A DNA stretch of 64,000 nt from PALSA-1006 sp041660815 (lineage in GTDB: Bacteria > Pseudomonadota > Gammaproteobacteria > Burkholderiales > Gallionellaceae), in assembly GCA_041660815.1 (NCBI GenBank), contig JBAZVN010000015.1:1-64000 (forward strand). Reading direction: 5' to 3'. Position numbers and translations under genes: made by a program. Numbering within the stretch: position 1 is the first letter of the stretch; every line of letters begins with the position of its first letter. Shown here in pieces: positions 1 through 8,573 of the stretch. The notes under the pieces are model-generated. The model saw nothing but the letters and a program-made list of their open reading frames with translations. It made no database searches and was not told where the DNA came from.

Positions 1-83
1 TTAAATGGCCCTGTATCCGCCAACGAAATAGCAGTCCACGCCTTTTTAACCTGAGTAAGCCACACGCCGGATTGACAAACCAC
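1..83 (-). CDS. Partial PilV C-terminal shufflon cassette B
   Basis: The minus-strand frame opens at the sfx-like site (60-80) with the residues CQSGVW, continues LTQVKKAWTAISLADTGPF, and runs off the left edge of the window. It has the layout of an R64-type alternative C terminus for the PilV tip adhesin of a type IVb thin pilus. It lies directly behind the stop codon (84-86) of cassette A, in the same orientation. It has no start codon of its own, as expected for a cassette that must be joined to the constant part of pilV by inversion. The constant part is not in this window and is inferred to lie to the left. Confidence 0.6.
   Translation of the reverse strand, partial: MVCQSGVWLTQVKKAWTAISLADTGPF
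60..80 (-). repeat. sfx-like recombination site 1
   Basis: The 21-base site matches the site at 345-365 at 18 of 21 positions in the same orientation. On the minus strand its centre reads TGTCAATCCGG, close to the R64 sfx core as I remember it. It encodes the CQSGVW junction of cassette B. Confidence 0.65.
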
Positions 84-368
84 TTAATTGCAAAATGTAT
101 TTATGGTTACAGTCACAGCAATTCCATTTGCTGCACCTATTGCTTTTCCTGTTGTCGCTCCTGTTTGAGAACAAGCTCCCGATCCAATACACCCAATAAA
201 GCCACCTAAAGGCGAATGCCCTGCTGGGCAGGACGATGTTGCTGTGCAAGTTGAGTTCGTCCAATTGACCGAACAAGAGGCAGTAACAACCCCAGAAAAT
301 GTTGTCCCATTGTATATTCCCCCGCTGGTACCACTTGCTTTCGTCCAGACACCGGATTGACAAAACCA
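84..368 (-). CDS. PilV C-terminal shufflon cassette A (no start codon)
   Basis: The minus-strand frame is open from a stop at 369-371 to the TAA at 84-86. After the sfx-like site it reads CQSGVWTKASGTSGG, then a Gly/Ser/Thr-rich body with several cysteines, ending NTFCN. This resembles variable C-terminal segments of PilV adhesins, which choose the recipient-cell surface in R64-type liquid mating. The shared CQSGVW opening with cassette B supports the reading. A longer overlapping frame with an ATG at 408 is a shadow. The cassette is silent as placed, since rci and not pilV lies upstream of it. Confidence 0.65.
   Translation of the reverse strand, partial: WFCQSGVWTKASGTSGGIYNGTTFSGVVTASCSVNWTNSTCTATSSCPAGHSPLGGFIGCIGSGACSQTGATTGKAIGAANGIAVTVTINTFCN
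345..365 (-). repeat. sfx-like recombination site 2
   Basis: On the minus strand the site has the core TGTCAATCCGG followed by TGTCTGG and encodes the CQSGVW opening of cassette A. It is the last site before rci and lies in direct, not inverted, orientation to site 1. R64 Rci is known to join inverted sites, so the inverted partner must lie left of the window. Confidence 0.65.
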
Positions 369-404
369 TCACCAAATTCTTAACACTTCGTTGTAAAAAA
401 AGTA

Positions 405-1553
405 TCAAGCTGCTATATGAGCCAATTCAGCTGCCAGTGGATCTATCATCACCAGGCATGAATCATCGACTAAATCCAGATACTGATCTGGCATTGGTAT
501 GTTTTCTGAATCCTTCATGCTCATTAAAATTCTGCGTAGTAAAACATCTTGCGCCATCTTGATTGCTGACTCTCGGCAGATTCCAAAACCTTCAACGCCT
601 GTAAAATCCAACAGTTTTACTGTTATTTGTTCTGGGCCTTCTTCGATAGATGCCGGGTAAGGAATTAAGTGATCGAGGATGGTTTGTTTGCCCCTGTGCT
701 TGTTGCCTTCCAGTTTGCGCACCAGGCGCTGTGCCTTCAGGTGTGTATATCGTTTTAGCATCGCCAAGCTCTTGTGACCGCTGATCGCGGCGACTTCCAT
801 GATGTCCAGTGTGCCGAGTTCAAATAATCTTGATACGGCCTCATGCCGTAAATCATGGAAATGCAGGTTCTCAATGCTGAGTTTGAGTGTCATAAAACGC
901 CAGGTAGATTTCAAGCCTTCGGATGTGTACCCGAAAACGCGTCCCTCATTTTTCACGCCCATACGGACTAAAGCATCGCGTGCTTTAAGAGATAGCGGTA
1001 TATCGCGTTTGGTGCCATTTTTGGTGTCTGGTAAATGCGCAATTCTGCTTTTGAGATTGATGTGTTCCCAAGACAATTTCAAAATTTCACCTTGGCGCAT
1101 CGCTGTTTCCAGTGCCAAGACCACAATACTATACATATCCTGATTCACATGTTGATGTGCATAGCGCAGGATCAGACGATCCTCGCGAGCAGTCAGTCGC
1201 CGGTCACGTCCTGGTGGCGCTTTCGGTTTTCTTACATCAGAAACTGGATTTGCTCCGCAGATGCCCCATTCAATTCTTGAAATATCGAAAAAATTAGATA
1301 GCAAGGACATTTCGAGCCGCACGGTCGAAGTCGCTAACGGTTTTTTAGTGCGAGGGTTGATCTCGGCCAGTCTGGCGTCACGGTAGGTCGCAATATCAAC
1401 ACTGGTAACGTCGCGCGTGGTTTTGTCACCCAGAAATGACCTGCATATCTGCTCGATGCGGTATTTCTCCTGTCCGTAACCCTTTTTAATAATGGAAACT
1501 TGTGTGCAATATTTCTTTAAAGCTTCACGCATTTGCAGATCAGCCATGTTCAT
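405..1553 (-). CDS. rci: Shufflon-specific tyrosine recombinase Rci
   Basis: This 382-residue tyrosine recombinase is almost the length I recall for R64 Rci (about 384). An N-terminal SAM-like arm-binding region (residues 5-100) is followed by the catalytic domain: Arg about 152 in ALETAMRQGE, HDLRH at about 234-238, SGHK at about 260, and the nucleophilic Tyr about 268 in KRYTHL. A further 115 residues follow the tyrosine; in R64 the C-terminal extension restricts Rci to inversion between sfx sites. The gene overlaps the upstream XRE gene by 14 bases and ends about 40 bases from the sfx site of cassette A. Its job is to shuffle the 3' end of pilV. Not a general integrase, given the adjacent cassettes. 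Confidence 0.88.
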   Translation of the reverse strand: MNMADLQMREALKKYCTQVSIIKKGYGQEKYRIEQICRSFLGDKTTRDVTSVDIATYRDARLAEINPRTKKPLATSTVRLEMSLLSNFFDISRIEWGICGANPVSDVRKPKAPPGRDRRLTAREDRLILRYAHQHVNQDMYSIVVLALETAMRQGEILKLSWEHINLKSRIAHLPDTKNGTKRDIPLSLKARDALVRMGVKNEGRVFGYTSEGLKSTWRFMTLKLSIENLHFHDLRHEAVSRLFELGTLDIMEVAAISGHKSLAMLKRYTHLKAQRLVRKLEGNKHRGKQTILDHLIPYPASIEEGPEQITVKLLDFTGVEGFGICRESAIKMAQDVLLRRILMSMKDSENIPMPDQYLDLVDDSCLVMIDPLAAELAHIAA

Positions 1554-1782
1554 TTATCATTTCTTCTTCAATATAAGCGCACAGGGCGCTCAAGGAGACG
1601 CCCAGAGGCTCGCAAAGCGCCATCATGGTGTCAAGGGTAGGGGAGCGCCGCCCAAGCTCCAATAAGGATACGTAGGTGCGGTCTAGGCCGGATTCAAACG
1701 CAAGGGTTTCTTGGGTATATTGCTTTTGTTTGCGCAATACCCTTAAAATTTTGCCAAATGCTTTGTTGTGTTGTGTCATCAC
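1540..1782 (-). CDS. XRE-family helix-turn-helix regulator
   Basis: This is an 80-residue protein made of one Cro/CI-type HTH domain: the motif lies at about residues 22-45 (TQETLAFESGLDRTYVSLLELG). The start has an AAAAGGA ribosome-binding site. Its end overlaps rci by 14 bases, so the two are probably co-translated, and it may set how often the shufflon inverts. A spaced inverted repeat at 1816-1846, upstream of its start, could be its own operator. R64 is not known to me to have a regulator placed directly in front of rci. Confidence 0.8.
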   Translation of the reverse strand: MMTQHNKAFGKILRVLRKQKQYTQETLAFESGLDRTYVSLLELGRRSPTLDTMMALCEPLGVSLSALCAYIEEEMINEHG

Positions 1783-1815
1783 GTCCTTTTAGGAAGGGCG
1801 CGAATCTACATTTCT

Positions 1816-1846
1816 CTGACAATAGTCGTCTTCCGTTAATTGTCTG
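1816..1846. promoter_or_regulatory. Inverted repeat upstream of XRE-rci
   Basis: CTGACAAT (1816-1823) and ATTGTCTG (1839-1846) form arms that match at 7 of 8 positions across a 15-base spacer, 34 bases upstream of the XRE start. It is a candidate operator; no clear -10 and -35 pair was found next to it. Confidence 0.4.
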
Positions 1847-1890
1847 AATTTTGTTTTTGATGCGAGAATAAATCGGCTGGCTAAAACAGA

Positions 1891-1913
1891 GAAACAGGCT
1901 CGCGGCCTGTTTC
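1891..1913 (-). terminator. Hairpin downstream of pilR
   Basis: A perfect 9-bp stem (GAAACAGGC and GCCTGTTTC) with a 5-base loop lies 37 bases past the pilR stop on the minus strand. Only a short mixed T tract follows, so termination may be partial, letting some transcripts into XRE-rci. Confidence 0.5.
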
Positions 1914-1919
1914 TGTATG

Positions 1920-1937
1920 ACTTCCTATGTAGGAAGT
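1920..1937. promoter_or_regulatory. Plasmid-wide palindrome, copy 1
   Basis: ACTTCCTATGTAGGAAGT has perfect 8-base arms around TG, between pilR and the XRE gene. It is one of seven related intergenic sites in the window (others at 9656, 12241, 15295, 23295, 30888 and 53386). Confidence 0.65.
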
Positions 1938-1949
1938 GTTGAGAGGCAG

Positions 1950-3056
1950 TTAGTGTCTATCGTAAGCGTGAGCCTGGATATAATCACTGCCGGCCATGAC
2001 GCTGGACATCGAGCCGATGACCAGCATGAGCATGGTGCCGCCAAAGATCAGCATGGTTGCAAAGAGGGCATTGGCTAATAGTTTTGAAACCTTCTTGCGC
2101 ATTTTCTCCAGTGTGGCGTCGGCAATTTTCTGAATTGCAACATCCATGTCGCCGCCTTGCTCGGTGAAATCCTCAATTCGAAAAGCGGTCTGCAGGTCGA
2201 ACAAACCCACGTTCATGGCTTCGCTGAGATTCTTTTTGGTCGTCAGCTTCTGGATCATCTGTCCAATCAATTGACGCATGTATGGATTAGCGGATTTCGC
2301 GATTTGCTCAAAGGATGGGCGCATTTGTTGACCCGTCGCAACGAGTCCGGCCAGTGCTGACAAAAAGCCAACAGCCGATACGTCGCGAACGAATGAGAAG
2401 GGTGGGTATTTGTCCAGAAAACGGCGAACATCACCACCATAGGAGTTGTATTTCCAATTGCTTTTTGCCCACATAAACCAGGAAATTACAGCAATCATAC
2501 CTAACAGCAGGAAAGCCCATTGATGCACGACAAAATCAGCCGTTGCGTAAAGTCGTTGCCCTTCCGCTGGCCAGTTTGAAACCGGAAATTTACCGCGAAA
2601 GGTGAAGCCCGGTGCAAGTTTTGTATGCCAGCCAATAAGGAGTCCAGCGGATATGCCAATTGAAACTGTCATAGATAAGGCAGCACCGATCATTTTGAGG
2701 CGAATTTCGCTCATAACACCGGCAGCTTTCATCGCTTGACGTAAACCCTCTTCAAATTTACCAGCACGCCAGGCAGCGACAAGAATCATCCGTTCGGCTT
2801 CCGGCAAAATACCTTTGCTGGCTTCGGCAAAACCGCCTTTGGATGACTCGGTTTTTTGAGATAAAACGGCAAGGATCGTTGCGCCAGGAAGCTTGTGAAT
2901 ACGTGCGCGCTTGGCTTTTTTGGATAAAAACGATTTTTCACGACCGCCGTTAGCCAGATCCGTTGCCATATCTTCGTAGAAGTCGATCCGGTTAGACAAA
3001 AATACCATCTTGGAAAACCATGTGTTGATGCCCAATACAATTTCTTCGAAATCCAT
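1950..3056 (-). CDS. pilR: PilR, type IVb pilus inner-membrane platform (GspF family)
   Basis: At 368 residues this is a GspF/PilC-family platform protein. Two cytoplasmic four-helix domains are separated by membrane segments around residues 135-155 (LSMTVSIGISAGLLIGW) and 190-210, with a last segment near 340-360. It anchors the assembly ATPase and helps load pilin into the growing pilus. The start is 4 bases after the pilQ stop. In R64 pilS, pilT, pilU and pilV follow pilR; here pilR is followed by a palindrome, a hairpin and the rci module, so the pilin gene has been moved. Confidence 0.85.
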   Translation of the reverse strand: MDFEEIVLGINTWFSKMVFLSNRIDFYEDMATDLANGGREKSFLSKKAKRARIHKLPGATILAVLSQKTESSKGGFAEASKGILPEAERMILVAAWRAGKFEEGLRQAMKAAGVMSEIRLKMIGAALSMTVSIGISAGLLIGWHTKLAPGFTFRGKFPVSNWPAEGQRLYATADFVVHQWAFLLLGMIAVISWFMWAKSNWKYNSYGGDVRRFLDKYPPFSFVRDVSAVGFLSALAGLVATGQQMRPSFEQIAKSANPYMRQLIGQMIQKLTTKKNLSEAMNVGLFDLQTAFRIEDFTEQGGDMDVAIQKIADATLEKMRKKVSKLLANALFATMLIFGGTMLMLVIGSMSSVMAGSDYIQAHAYDRH

Positions 3057-3060
3057 TTCG

Positions 3061-4683
3061 TTATCCTTTTACCACAATAATTTCTTCACGAAGCATCGCC
3101 ATTTCAAACGGCATCATTTCAGCTTCGGCTTCATCCATACCGATTTGTCCGTGTGCGACGCAATAAAGCGCATGTTCGAAGGTTGTTTTTCCTTCGTAAT
3201 TGTCTTCATGCAGTGCGCCGATTCGTTTACTACGCCATTGACGCAGTGCATCTATGGTTTTGCCGTCGCCGATGGATTGCAAAATATCCATGTCCGGGAT
3301 AAGTATGGAAGAACACGCCTGACGACCTTTAAGGCCAACGTGATGACAATGAGGACAGCCGCCTTCTTTCGCACGAAAAACGCCTTGTGGAGGGATGTAA
3401 ATCTTGTCTAATTTTTTAATGACTTCTTTGCGGTCTTCCTGAACTTTGCAGTGTGGACACAGTTTGGTTACTAATTTCTGAGCAACTACGGCAGTGATAA
3501 AGCCAGGTGAGCTAATCAATTCTCTGGACATACCAATGGCAGGGGACAACATGCGCAAAAAAGCTTGCACTGGATCGCGTGCGTGAATGGTTGAAAGTAC
3601 CTTGTGGCCGGAGTCAACGGCGGACTGTGCAGCTGCTGCGGTGCTTTTGTCGCGGATCTCGCCTACCATGATGTCGTCTGGATCGAGACGCATCAGGCCG
3701 CGCACCATGTAGGCCATCATTTCGTTAGGCGGAATGTCTTTATGCTTGATACTGGACACGTTGACTTGCGTTACGCCAAACATTTTGACTTCGACCGGTT
3801 CTTCCAATGAATACTGTTTGCGGAATTTTCGATCTGCATCACGCGTGAACATCGCACGCAAAGTTGTTGATTTGCCGGAACCTGTACCGCCTACCATCAG
3901 GAACAAGCCTGAAGGCACTTTGGAACACATATCTAGTATGTGTAATTGGGAAGGCAAGTAACCCAGTTTTTCCAATGAGGCCACGGAACCATCGTTGTGA
4001 AAGATACGCACCACAACATCGAGGCCGTCTTCATCGCGCATGTCAGACGCAGGGGTGGTCGCCACACGCAGACGGACAGGTTTGCCTTTGTGATTGATCT
4101 CGTAAGCAAAATCTATCGGCATTTTGCGGTGAAAGGCCGCAGCTGAACCGCCAGCGGAGTCAGCGGACGAATAGGCGGCGGCGATAGCATGTTCAGCCAG
4201 ATCCGCTTTGATGGATGGCTGTAACGGCAACAACAATCCGTCAACGCGATTCAGTATTGCGCAGCTGTCATTGGATGATTCACGCAAACAGAAATGCACG
4301 TCGGAGGCATTGTTGCTAATGGCGCGAACGATCAATTCTTCGAAGAGCTGGACGTTACCTGACTTGGCCGGTGGCGTGGTGGGGACGTTTTCTTTTGCTG
4401 ATTTCATGGTTTCATCCATGACTTCACGTAGCAGGCTGATGGACGCAATCCGATGAAGTTGATTGGTATATCCAGCGCGGAAGACGCGAATTTTAATTGA
4501 CTTGTGTTGTGGGCCATTAAGCTCAGACCTTTCAACCAAAAATAAGACGTGATTGTTTTCCCCAACTAAAACACATAGTTTGCCAACTGCTTGGCCTTCC
4601 GGCGCAAATTCGCGCAGTATTTTATTTTTACCAATCAGCTGTTTAATATCAGCCGATGAGGTCAACAGTGGAGTTTCGCTCAT
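3061..4683 (-). CDS. pilQ: PilQ, type IVb pilus assembly ATPase
   Basis: This 540-residue GspE/PilB-family ATPase powers pilus polymerisation. The nucleotide-binding core shows Walker A GGTGSGKST near residue 265, an Asp-box-like SLEEPVE, Walker B LDPDDIMVGEIRD near 330, and the His box STIHARD. A CPHC pair near 406 and another about 35 residues later form the zinc-binding tetracysteine motif seen in GspE. The gene sits between pilP and pilR with single-digit spacing, as in R64 and the tcp/bfp clusters. PilQ here follows R64 naming and is not the secretin called PilQ in type IVa systems. Confidence 0.9.
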   Translation of the reverse strand: MSETPLLTSSADIKQLIGKNKILREFAPEGQAVGKLCVLVGENNHVLFLVERSELNGPQHKSIKIRVFRAGYTNQLHRIASISLLREVMDETMKSAKENVPTTPPAKSGNVQLFEELIVRAISNNASDVHFCLRESSNDSCAILNRVDGLLLPLQPSIKADLAEHAIAAAYSSADSAGGSAAAFHRKMPIDFAYEINHKGKPVRLRVATTPASDMRDEDGLDVVVRIFHNDGSVASLEKLGYLPSQLHILDMCSKVPSGLFLMVGGTGSGKSTTLRAMFTRDADRKFRKQYSLEEPVEVKMFGVTQVNVSSIKHKDIPPNEMMAYMVRGLMRLDPDDIMVGEIRDKSTAAAAQSAVDSGHKVLSTIHARDPVQAFLRMLSPAIGMSRELISSPGFITAVVAQKLVTKLCPHCKVQEDRKEVIKKLDKIYIPPQGVFRAKEGGCPHCHHVGLKGRQACSSILIPDMDILQSIGDGKTIDALRQWRSKRIGALHEDNYEGKTTFEHALYCVAHGQIGMDEAEAEMMPFEMAMLREEIIVVKG

Positions 4684-4689
4684 TTTGGT

Positions 4690-5127
4690 TTAGAAACCAC
4701 CTTGAGGCAGTGGGAGAGGTGGCAAAAACGAGGGATTGCCGTTTGATATTACAGGCGCAGAACTGGATGATGAAGACGGCATACCAACCATATACACTTG
4801 GCTGTTCTTCCCTTTTTGCAAAACAACACGTTCTGAAGTCAATTCAGAAATCGTCCATCCGCAAATACTGTCGCCTTGAACTTTCAGGATCTCGACGCTC
4901 TCACAGATCATGATCGCTTTGAGTTTTCCATTGCGGCCATAGACAGCGGACACTTTGGGCGCTTCAATGCTGGATTTCGTTTTTGTCTGGGTTGATTGCT
5001 GTGCAACAGCAGGCTTGTCGGCTTTAACAACGAGGTCGTCAAGCGTTTGACCATCTGCGGCAAAAGCTGCGGATGAGATAAAAAGTGGGATAAGGATTGA
5101 TGCGATGTTTCTGTTAGTCAGCAACAT
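4690..5127 (-). CDS. pilP: PilP, type IVb pilus periplasmic protein
   Basis: The protein starts MLLTNRNIASIL, giving a signal peptide that ends near AAFAAD and a mature part of about 120 residues. An upstream in-frame start at 5202 would put 25 residues before the signal peptide and is less likely. One cysteine pair (MICESVEI and SICGW) may form a disulfide. R64 PilP is close to 150 residues and assists the secretin and PilO. The gene overlaps the end of pilO by 14 bases and is followed 6 bases later by pilQ. The C-terminal tail is rich in Pro and Ser. Confidence 0.75.
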   Translation of the reverse strand: MLLTNRNIASILIPLFISSAAFAADGQTLDDLVVKADKPAVAQQSTQTKTKSSIEAPKVSAVYGRNGKLKAIMICESVEILKVQGDSICGWTISELTSERVVLQKGKNSQVYMVGMPSSSSSSAPVISNGNPSFLPPLPLPQGGF

Positions 5128-6481
5128 AAAATTTACCTTCCAGGGCAAAAACGGCGTCGGAAATTTTTCGCGAATCGCCATTGGGTTGAGGAATTGACAC
5201 AAAAACCTTGTTAACGGTCACATTGCTAGGCAATGTTGAAAAGGCACGAAAGTTTTCCCATTTCGCTTGGACATTGAGTAAGCCGAATGATGGCTTTTTC
5301 AATCCAGAACCTTCTGGCGCGGGGATTAGAAGCAGTGGCGCTGGTTGGGCAATGCCGACTTTAATGTTGGGGATTTCAGACAGGCGTTGGAACGTCGAAC
5401 CCTGTTTCAACAGGAAGTCATGCAGCGATACCGCATTTTGCGGATATTCCGCAAAGAATGCAGGGCGTGGAACGTCTTTCAGTGGAGTGGTGACCTTGGC
5501 CGTTGTACCGTCAATGCCAAAAGACAGTTGCCAGTTTTTGTTGTTTTTGAACGCGTCATCAATGGTATTGAAAGTAGCGCCTTTCATACGCTGGTAACTT
5601 GCAATGCATTCAGCCGTCGAACAGTCAACTGTCATCAATGACCAGCCGCCTTCATCCAGTTTCAGACTGCCAATATAATTCGCCCAGGTTTGAATATAAG
5701 ATGCGTCGGCTTCGTTGGTCAGCCCGTTGATCGCTGCCGCCAACTGATTTTTGTAGTCCTGAACTGGGTCAACTTGCTGGACAGCTTGTTGTTCGGCAAT
5801 TTTCTTGCTTTCGATCTCGTGCTTTTTTGGCAACCAGACAAACTGATACGCTACACCGCCGATGAGTAAAGATGCTATGAGGATTAGAAGTAGTTTAGCA
5901 CGCAGGTCAGCCAATTCTTGAAAGCGCCATTTTTTATCAGCATGTTCGAATTGCTCAGGACTAAACAGTTCTTCAAACGATAATGTAAGTGCGTCGTAGT
6001 CGCCAATGGTGTCAAACAATTCACCGTTGCCGATAATTCGGGTGCCGGTGATGCATGAGGATTTGAATTCTTTAGCGAGTGTTTTAGCCTCTTCCAGATC
6101 CGTTGTGAATATGTCGTATTCGATGTCAGGCACGCCTTTGACAACAGCACCGACGTAGTAACCGTTTTCCTTTTCCAAATCGAGCAGGAATAAGGTATTG
6201 TCAGCGCCCTCAACATGTTTTGAAGCTGCAAGTAAGGAGAGGGCAGGGTATGCGCCTTTTGCTTTCTTGTTGGCTGATAACGCAACCATGTCGGTGCTGT
6301 CGTTGTTGTAAATAGCCCATGCTTGTTGCTTGGATTGTTTATCGTCCTGAGCGCAAGCCGCTAGTTCTTTGGCGTATTTATTGGCTTCAACACGTGCCGA
6401 TGTCGCACCACTTAAAGCAAACCAATTTGCACCAAATGCAACGGAACAGCCTTTGCTGACAGTGACAACAACGGTTGTCAT
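5114..6481 (-). CDS. pilO: PilO, type IVb pilus accessory inner-membrane protein
   Basis: The 455-residue protein has a cytoplasmic N-terminal half (about 1-190), one transmembrane segment near 195-215 (KLLLILIASLLIGGVAYQFVWL), and a periplasmic C-terminal domain with one close cysteine pair (VDCSTAECI). This bitopic layout and the position between pilN and pilP fit R64-type PilO, which links the cytoplasmic ATPase and platform to the secretin. The start ATG overlaps the pilN stop by 4 bases, indicating translational coupling. Confidence 0.8.
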   Translation of the reverse strand: MTTVVVTVSKGCSVAFGANWFALSGATSARVEANKYAKELAACAQDDKQSKQQAWAIYNNDSTDMVALSANKKAKGAYPALSLLAASKHVEGADNTLFLLDLEKENGYYVGAVVKGVPDIEYDIFTTDLEEAKTLAKEFKSSCITGTRIIGNGELFDTIGDYDALTLSFEELFSPEQFEHADKKWRFQELADLRAKLLLILIASLLIGGVAYQFVWLPKKHEIESKKIAEQQAVQQVDPVQDYKNQLAAAINGLTNEADASYIQTWANYIGSLKLDEGGWSLMTVDCSTAECIASYQRMKGATFNTIDDAFKNNKNWQLSFGIDGTTAKVTTPLKDVPRPAFFAEYPQNAVSLHDFLLKQGSTFQRLSEIPNIKVGIAQPAPLLLIPAPEGSGLKKPSFGLLNVQAKWENFRAFSTLPSNVTVNKVFVSIPQPNGDSRKISDAVFALEGKFYVAD

Positions 6482-8148
6482 TCCTCAGCTCCTTCGATAA
6501 TGTAAGGCGTTACGAGGATCACCATGTTATCCAGCGATTTGCGGGCAAGTTCGCTTTTGCCGAACAGCGCAGAAACTAAGGTTTCGCCGCCTTTATCGAG
6601 TTGTCCGCCTGATTGAGATAAGCCCGATAACATGAGCGTTTCGCCGTTTTTGATTGCGGCATTCATCATCGCCTGAGATCCGGTGTAATCCGCGACTTCA
6701 ACGGTCTGTCCGCCGGAGGTCACGCTTCGGATTGTGGGTTTGGTGGATATATCAACGGAGCCGCGCAGAAGGATTTTGCCGCTATCGGTGATAACCGGGG
6801 TCATGTTGAATAACAGGCCGGTAACGATGGTGGTGGTATTCAATCCGGCCTGAGACGTACCGCCTGCTGCACCGGCAGTACCCGGTGTTGTAGAGGACAG
6901 CAAGCCGGTCTGCGCGGTCGCTGCAATGGTTGTTGGCAGGTTGTGCATGGTGACACCATCACGATGCACGACGGTTACGTTCTTGCCAGTTGTAGCGATT
7001 GCACGCGCAATCATGCCAGATCCGTTCCACGGGGATAATGGGTCATTTATTTTAAGATTGGCAACACCGGACGTACCCAGTACCGCTTGATTCGCGGCAA
7101 CCATGTTCATGGTCATGCCGGGGAATGCACCACGCAGACGGGTGTAAATTGCCGACGGTTCGATAGACCAACCTTGAGCTTCTGCATCGGTCACCGACAA
7201 AATATCAATGGACAAGTGGACTTGTGCCGACATTTTGCGGTTTTCAGCGGCCACTATTTCTGTAACACGAGAAACTACATCCGGTGTGTCGCGAATGATG
7301 ATCGTGCCGGTTGCCATGTTGACTGACAATTTACCGTCCATCGTCATGACGATATTCAGTTCTTCCTTGATCGCTGCCCATACGTCGATTATGGCAGTGG
7401 TGTCAGCTGTTGCATTGGAATTGAACGATCCGCCTTGTCCACTACCACCACCGGAGGCGGCAGAACTGGATTTACCAATGCTGCCTTTGGTGGTGAATTG
7501 TCCAGGAATGGCATTTAATCGAAGGGTTTTGGTCATGTAGCGATAAAACAGGATCTCGTTTTCACGGTATTCCCATGAGATACCCATGCGCGAAGTGATT
7601 AAATTCAGGAATGCAGACAATTCGCCATTCGGCCATGAAACATCAATCTTGATTGGATAGCTGTTCGCAGAAGAATTGGGAAGGTTACCAACTATGCCTT
7701 GTTGAACAGGCATGATGGGCTGCTGGGGGATTCCGCCTGGTGCATTTTGGCCTGGGATGCCTTGCTGTGTCGTGGATGTTGAATTCGGTTGTTTCAGCGC
7801 ATCTGGTGCAATGCGGACAGTCATGCCGGTTACTCGCGTAAGCCACGATCCAATGGTGCTTAAATCCGCTTGCTGCATGGGTGGAAAAGTGTAGTTATCG
7901 TGAAATAAAGAAGGCAGAGGTGTTTTGTTCAGAACAATGCGCTTGTTGCCGATCCACGGTGTGTTCACATGGACTGAAGCCGGTGCGGTCGATACCGATT
8001 TGGCATCTTTAAGGCTTTTTTCAGTTGCTGCCGCTGATTGAACGTTGGCATTTTCCCGCATGTTGTTAACTTCTTTGCCAAGATTTGTAGAACAGCCTGA
8101 CGCGGTTACGCAAATTAGCGTTACGCCCATAATATGATTCAGTTTCAT
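6478..8148 (-). CDS. pilN: PilN, lipoprotein secretin of the type IVb pilus
   Basis: This 556-residue outer-membrane secretin makes the channel through which the pilus exits. A lipobox (TASGC, Cys19) follows the start MKLNHIMG; the ATG overlaps the preceding stop by one base (TAATG), which fixes the start and rejects an upstream one at 8223. An N-terminal domain, a Pro/Gln/Gly-rich linker (about 120-160) and a Ser/Gly-rich segment (about 230-250) precede the secretin domain. The C-terminal part has the secretin-type TPVITDSGKILL and LVTPYII features. Family relatives are BfpB and TcpC. Confidence 0.87.
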   Translation of the reverse strand: MKLNHIMGVTLICVTASGCSTNLGKEVNNMRENANVQSAAATEKSLKDAKSVSTAPASVHVNTPWIGNKRIVLNKTPLPSLFHDNYTFPPMQQADLSTIGSWLTRVTGMTVRIAPDALKQPNSTSTTQQGIPGQNAPGGIPQQPIMPVQQGIVGNLPNSSANSYPIKIDVSWPNGELSAFLNLITSRMGISWEYRENEILFYRYMTKTLRLNAIPGQFTTKGSIGKSSSAASGGGSGQGGSFNSNATADTTAIIDVWAAIKEELNIVMTMDGKLSVNMATGTIIIRDTPDVVSRVTEIVAAENRKMSAQVHLSIDILSVTDAEAQGWSIEPSAIYTRLRGAFPGMTMNMVAANQAVLGTSGVANLKINDPLSPWNGSGMIARAIATTGKNVTVVHRDGVTMHNLPTTIAATAQTGLLSSTTPGTAGAAGGTSQAGLNTTTIVTGLLFNMTPVITDSGKILLRGSVDISTKPTIRSVTSGGQTVEVADYTGSQAMMNAAIKNGETLMLSGLSQSGGQLDKGGETLVSALFGKSELARKSLDNMVILVTPYIIEGAEE

Positions 8149-8564
8149 TATTTGCGCTCCGCAGAATTTACGACACAAGGGGTGACAACATCTACTACGC
8201 GAACAAAATTCGGGTAGTAGCACAGGTTGATATTGATTGAACCATTCGCTAATGCCAGTTTCATTTGCTCCATTGCGGACTCAAACGAACCTTCGAAGAT
8301 AATATTGATGCCTTCCAGTGGCACATCGTTTACACCTCCACCCACTTCCCATGAAAATTGCTTACCAGCGCGGGTCGCCCAACGTTTAACCACACTCGAA
8401 AGTTCTTTATCCGATTTGAGGATTTCCCATTCTTGAATTTTGACGATATTCACAACCGGTTTTTGGGGTTCGTCAGCGGTCGTTTCTTCATAAAATGCCG
8501 CATTGGCATTGAAGGAAATCAATGTCATCAATACGAAAAGTTTTTTTGCATGGGTGGTGGTCAT
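8148..8564 (-). CDS. TcpQ-domain periplasmic pilus protein
   Basis: A signal peptide (to about residue 22, FNANAAF) is followed by a roughly 100-residue domain of the toxin-coregulated pilus Q C-terminal type: a WEILKSDKELSSVVKRWATRAG opening, an internal GSFESAMEQM helix and a terminal disulfide-capable pair. In R64 this domain is found in PilL and helps the secretin. It overlaps pilN by one base. It could be called PilM by position, but I cannot show that by sequence. Confidence 0.65.
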   Translation of the reverse strand: MTTTHAKKLFVLMTLISFNANAAFYEETTADEPQKPVVNIVKIQEWEILKSDKELSSVVKRWATRAGKQFSWEVGGGVNDVPLEGINIIFEGSFESAMEQMKLALANGSININLCYYPNFVRVVDVVTPCVVNSAERK

Positions 8565-8573
8565 AATGTTTCC

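Noticed and set aside
46..408. A 120-residue minus-strand ORF with an ATG over the shufflon cassette
   Set aside because: Its frame gives Trp/Cys/Arg-rich nonsense, while the neighbouring frame shows the CQSGVW opening and the stop expected for pilV cassettes.
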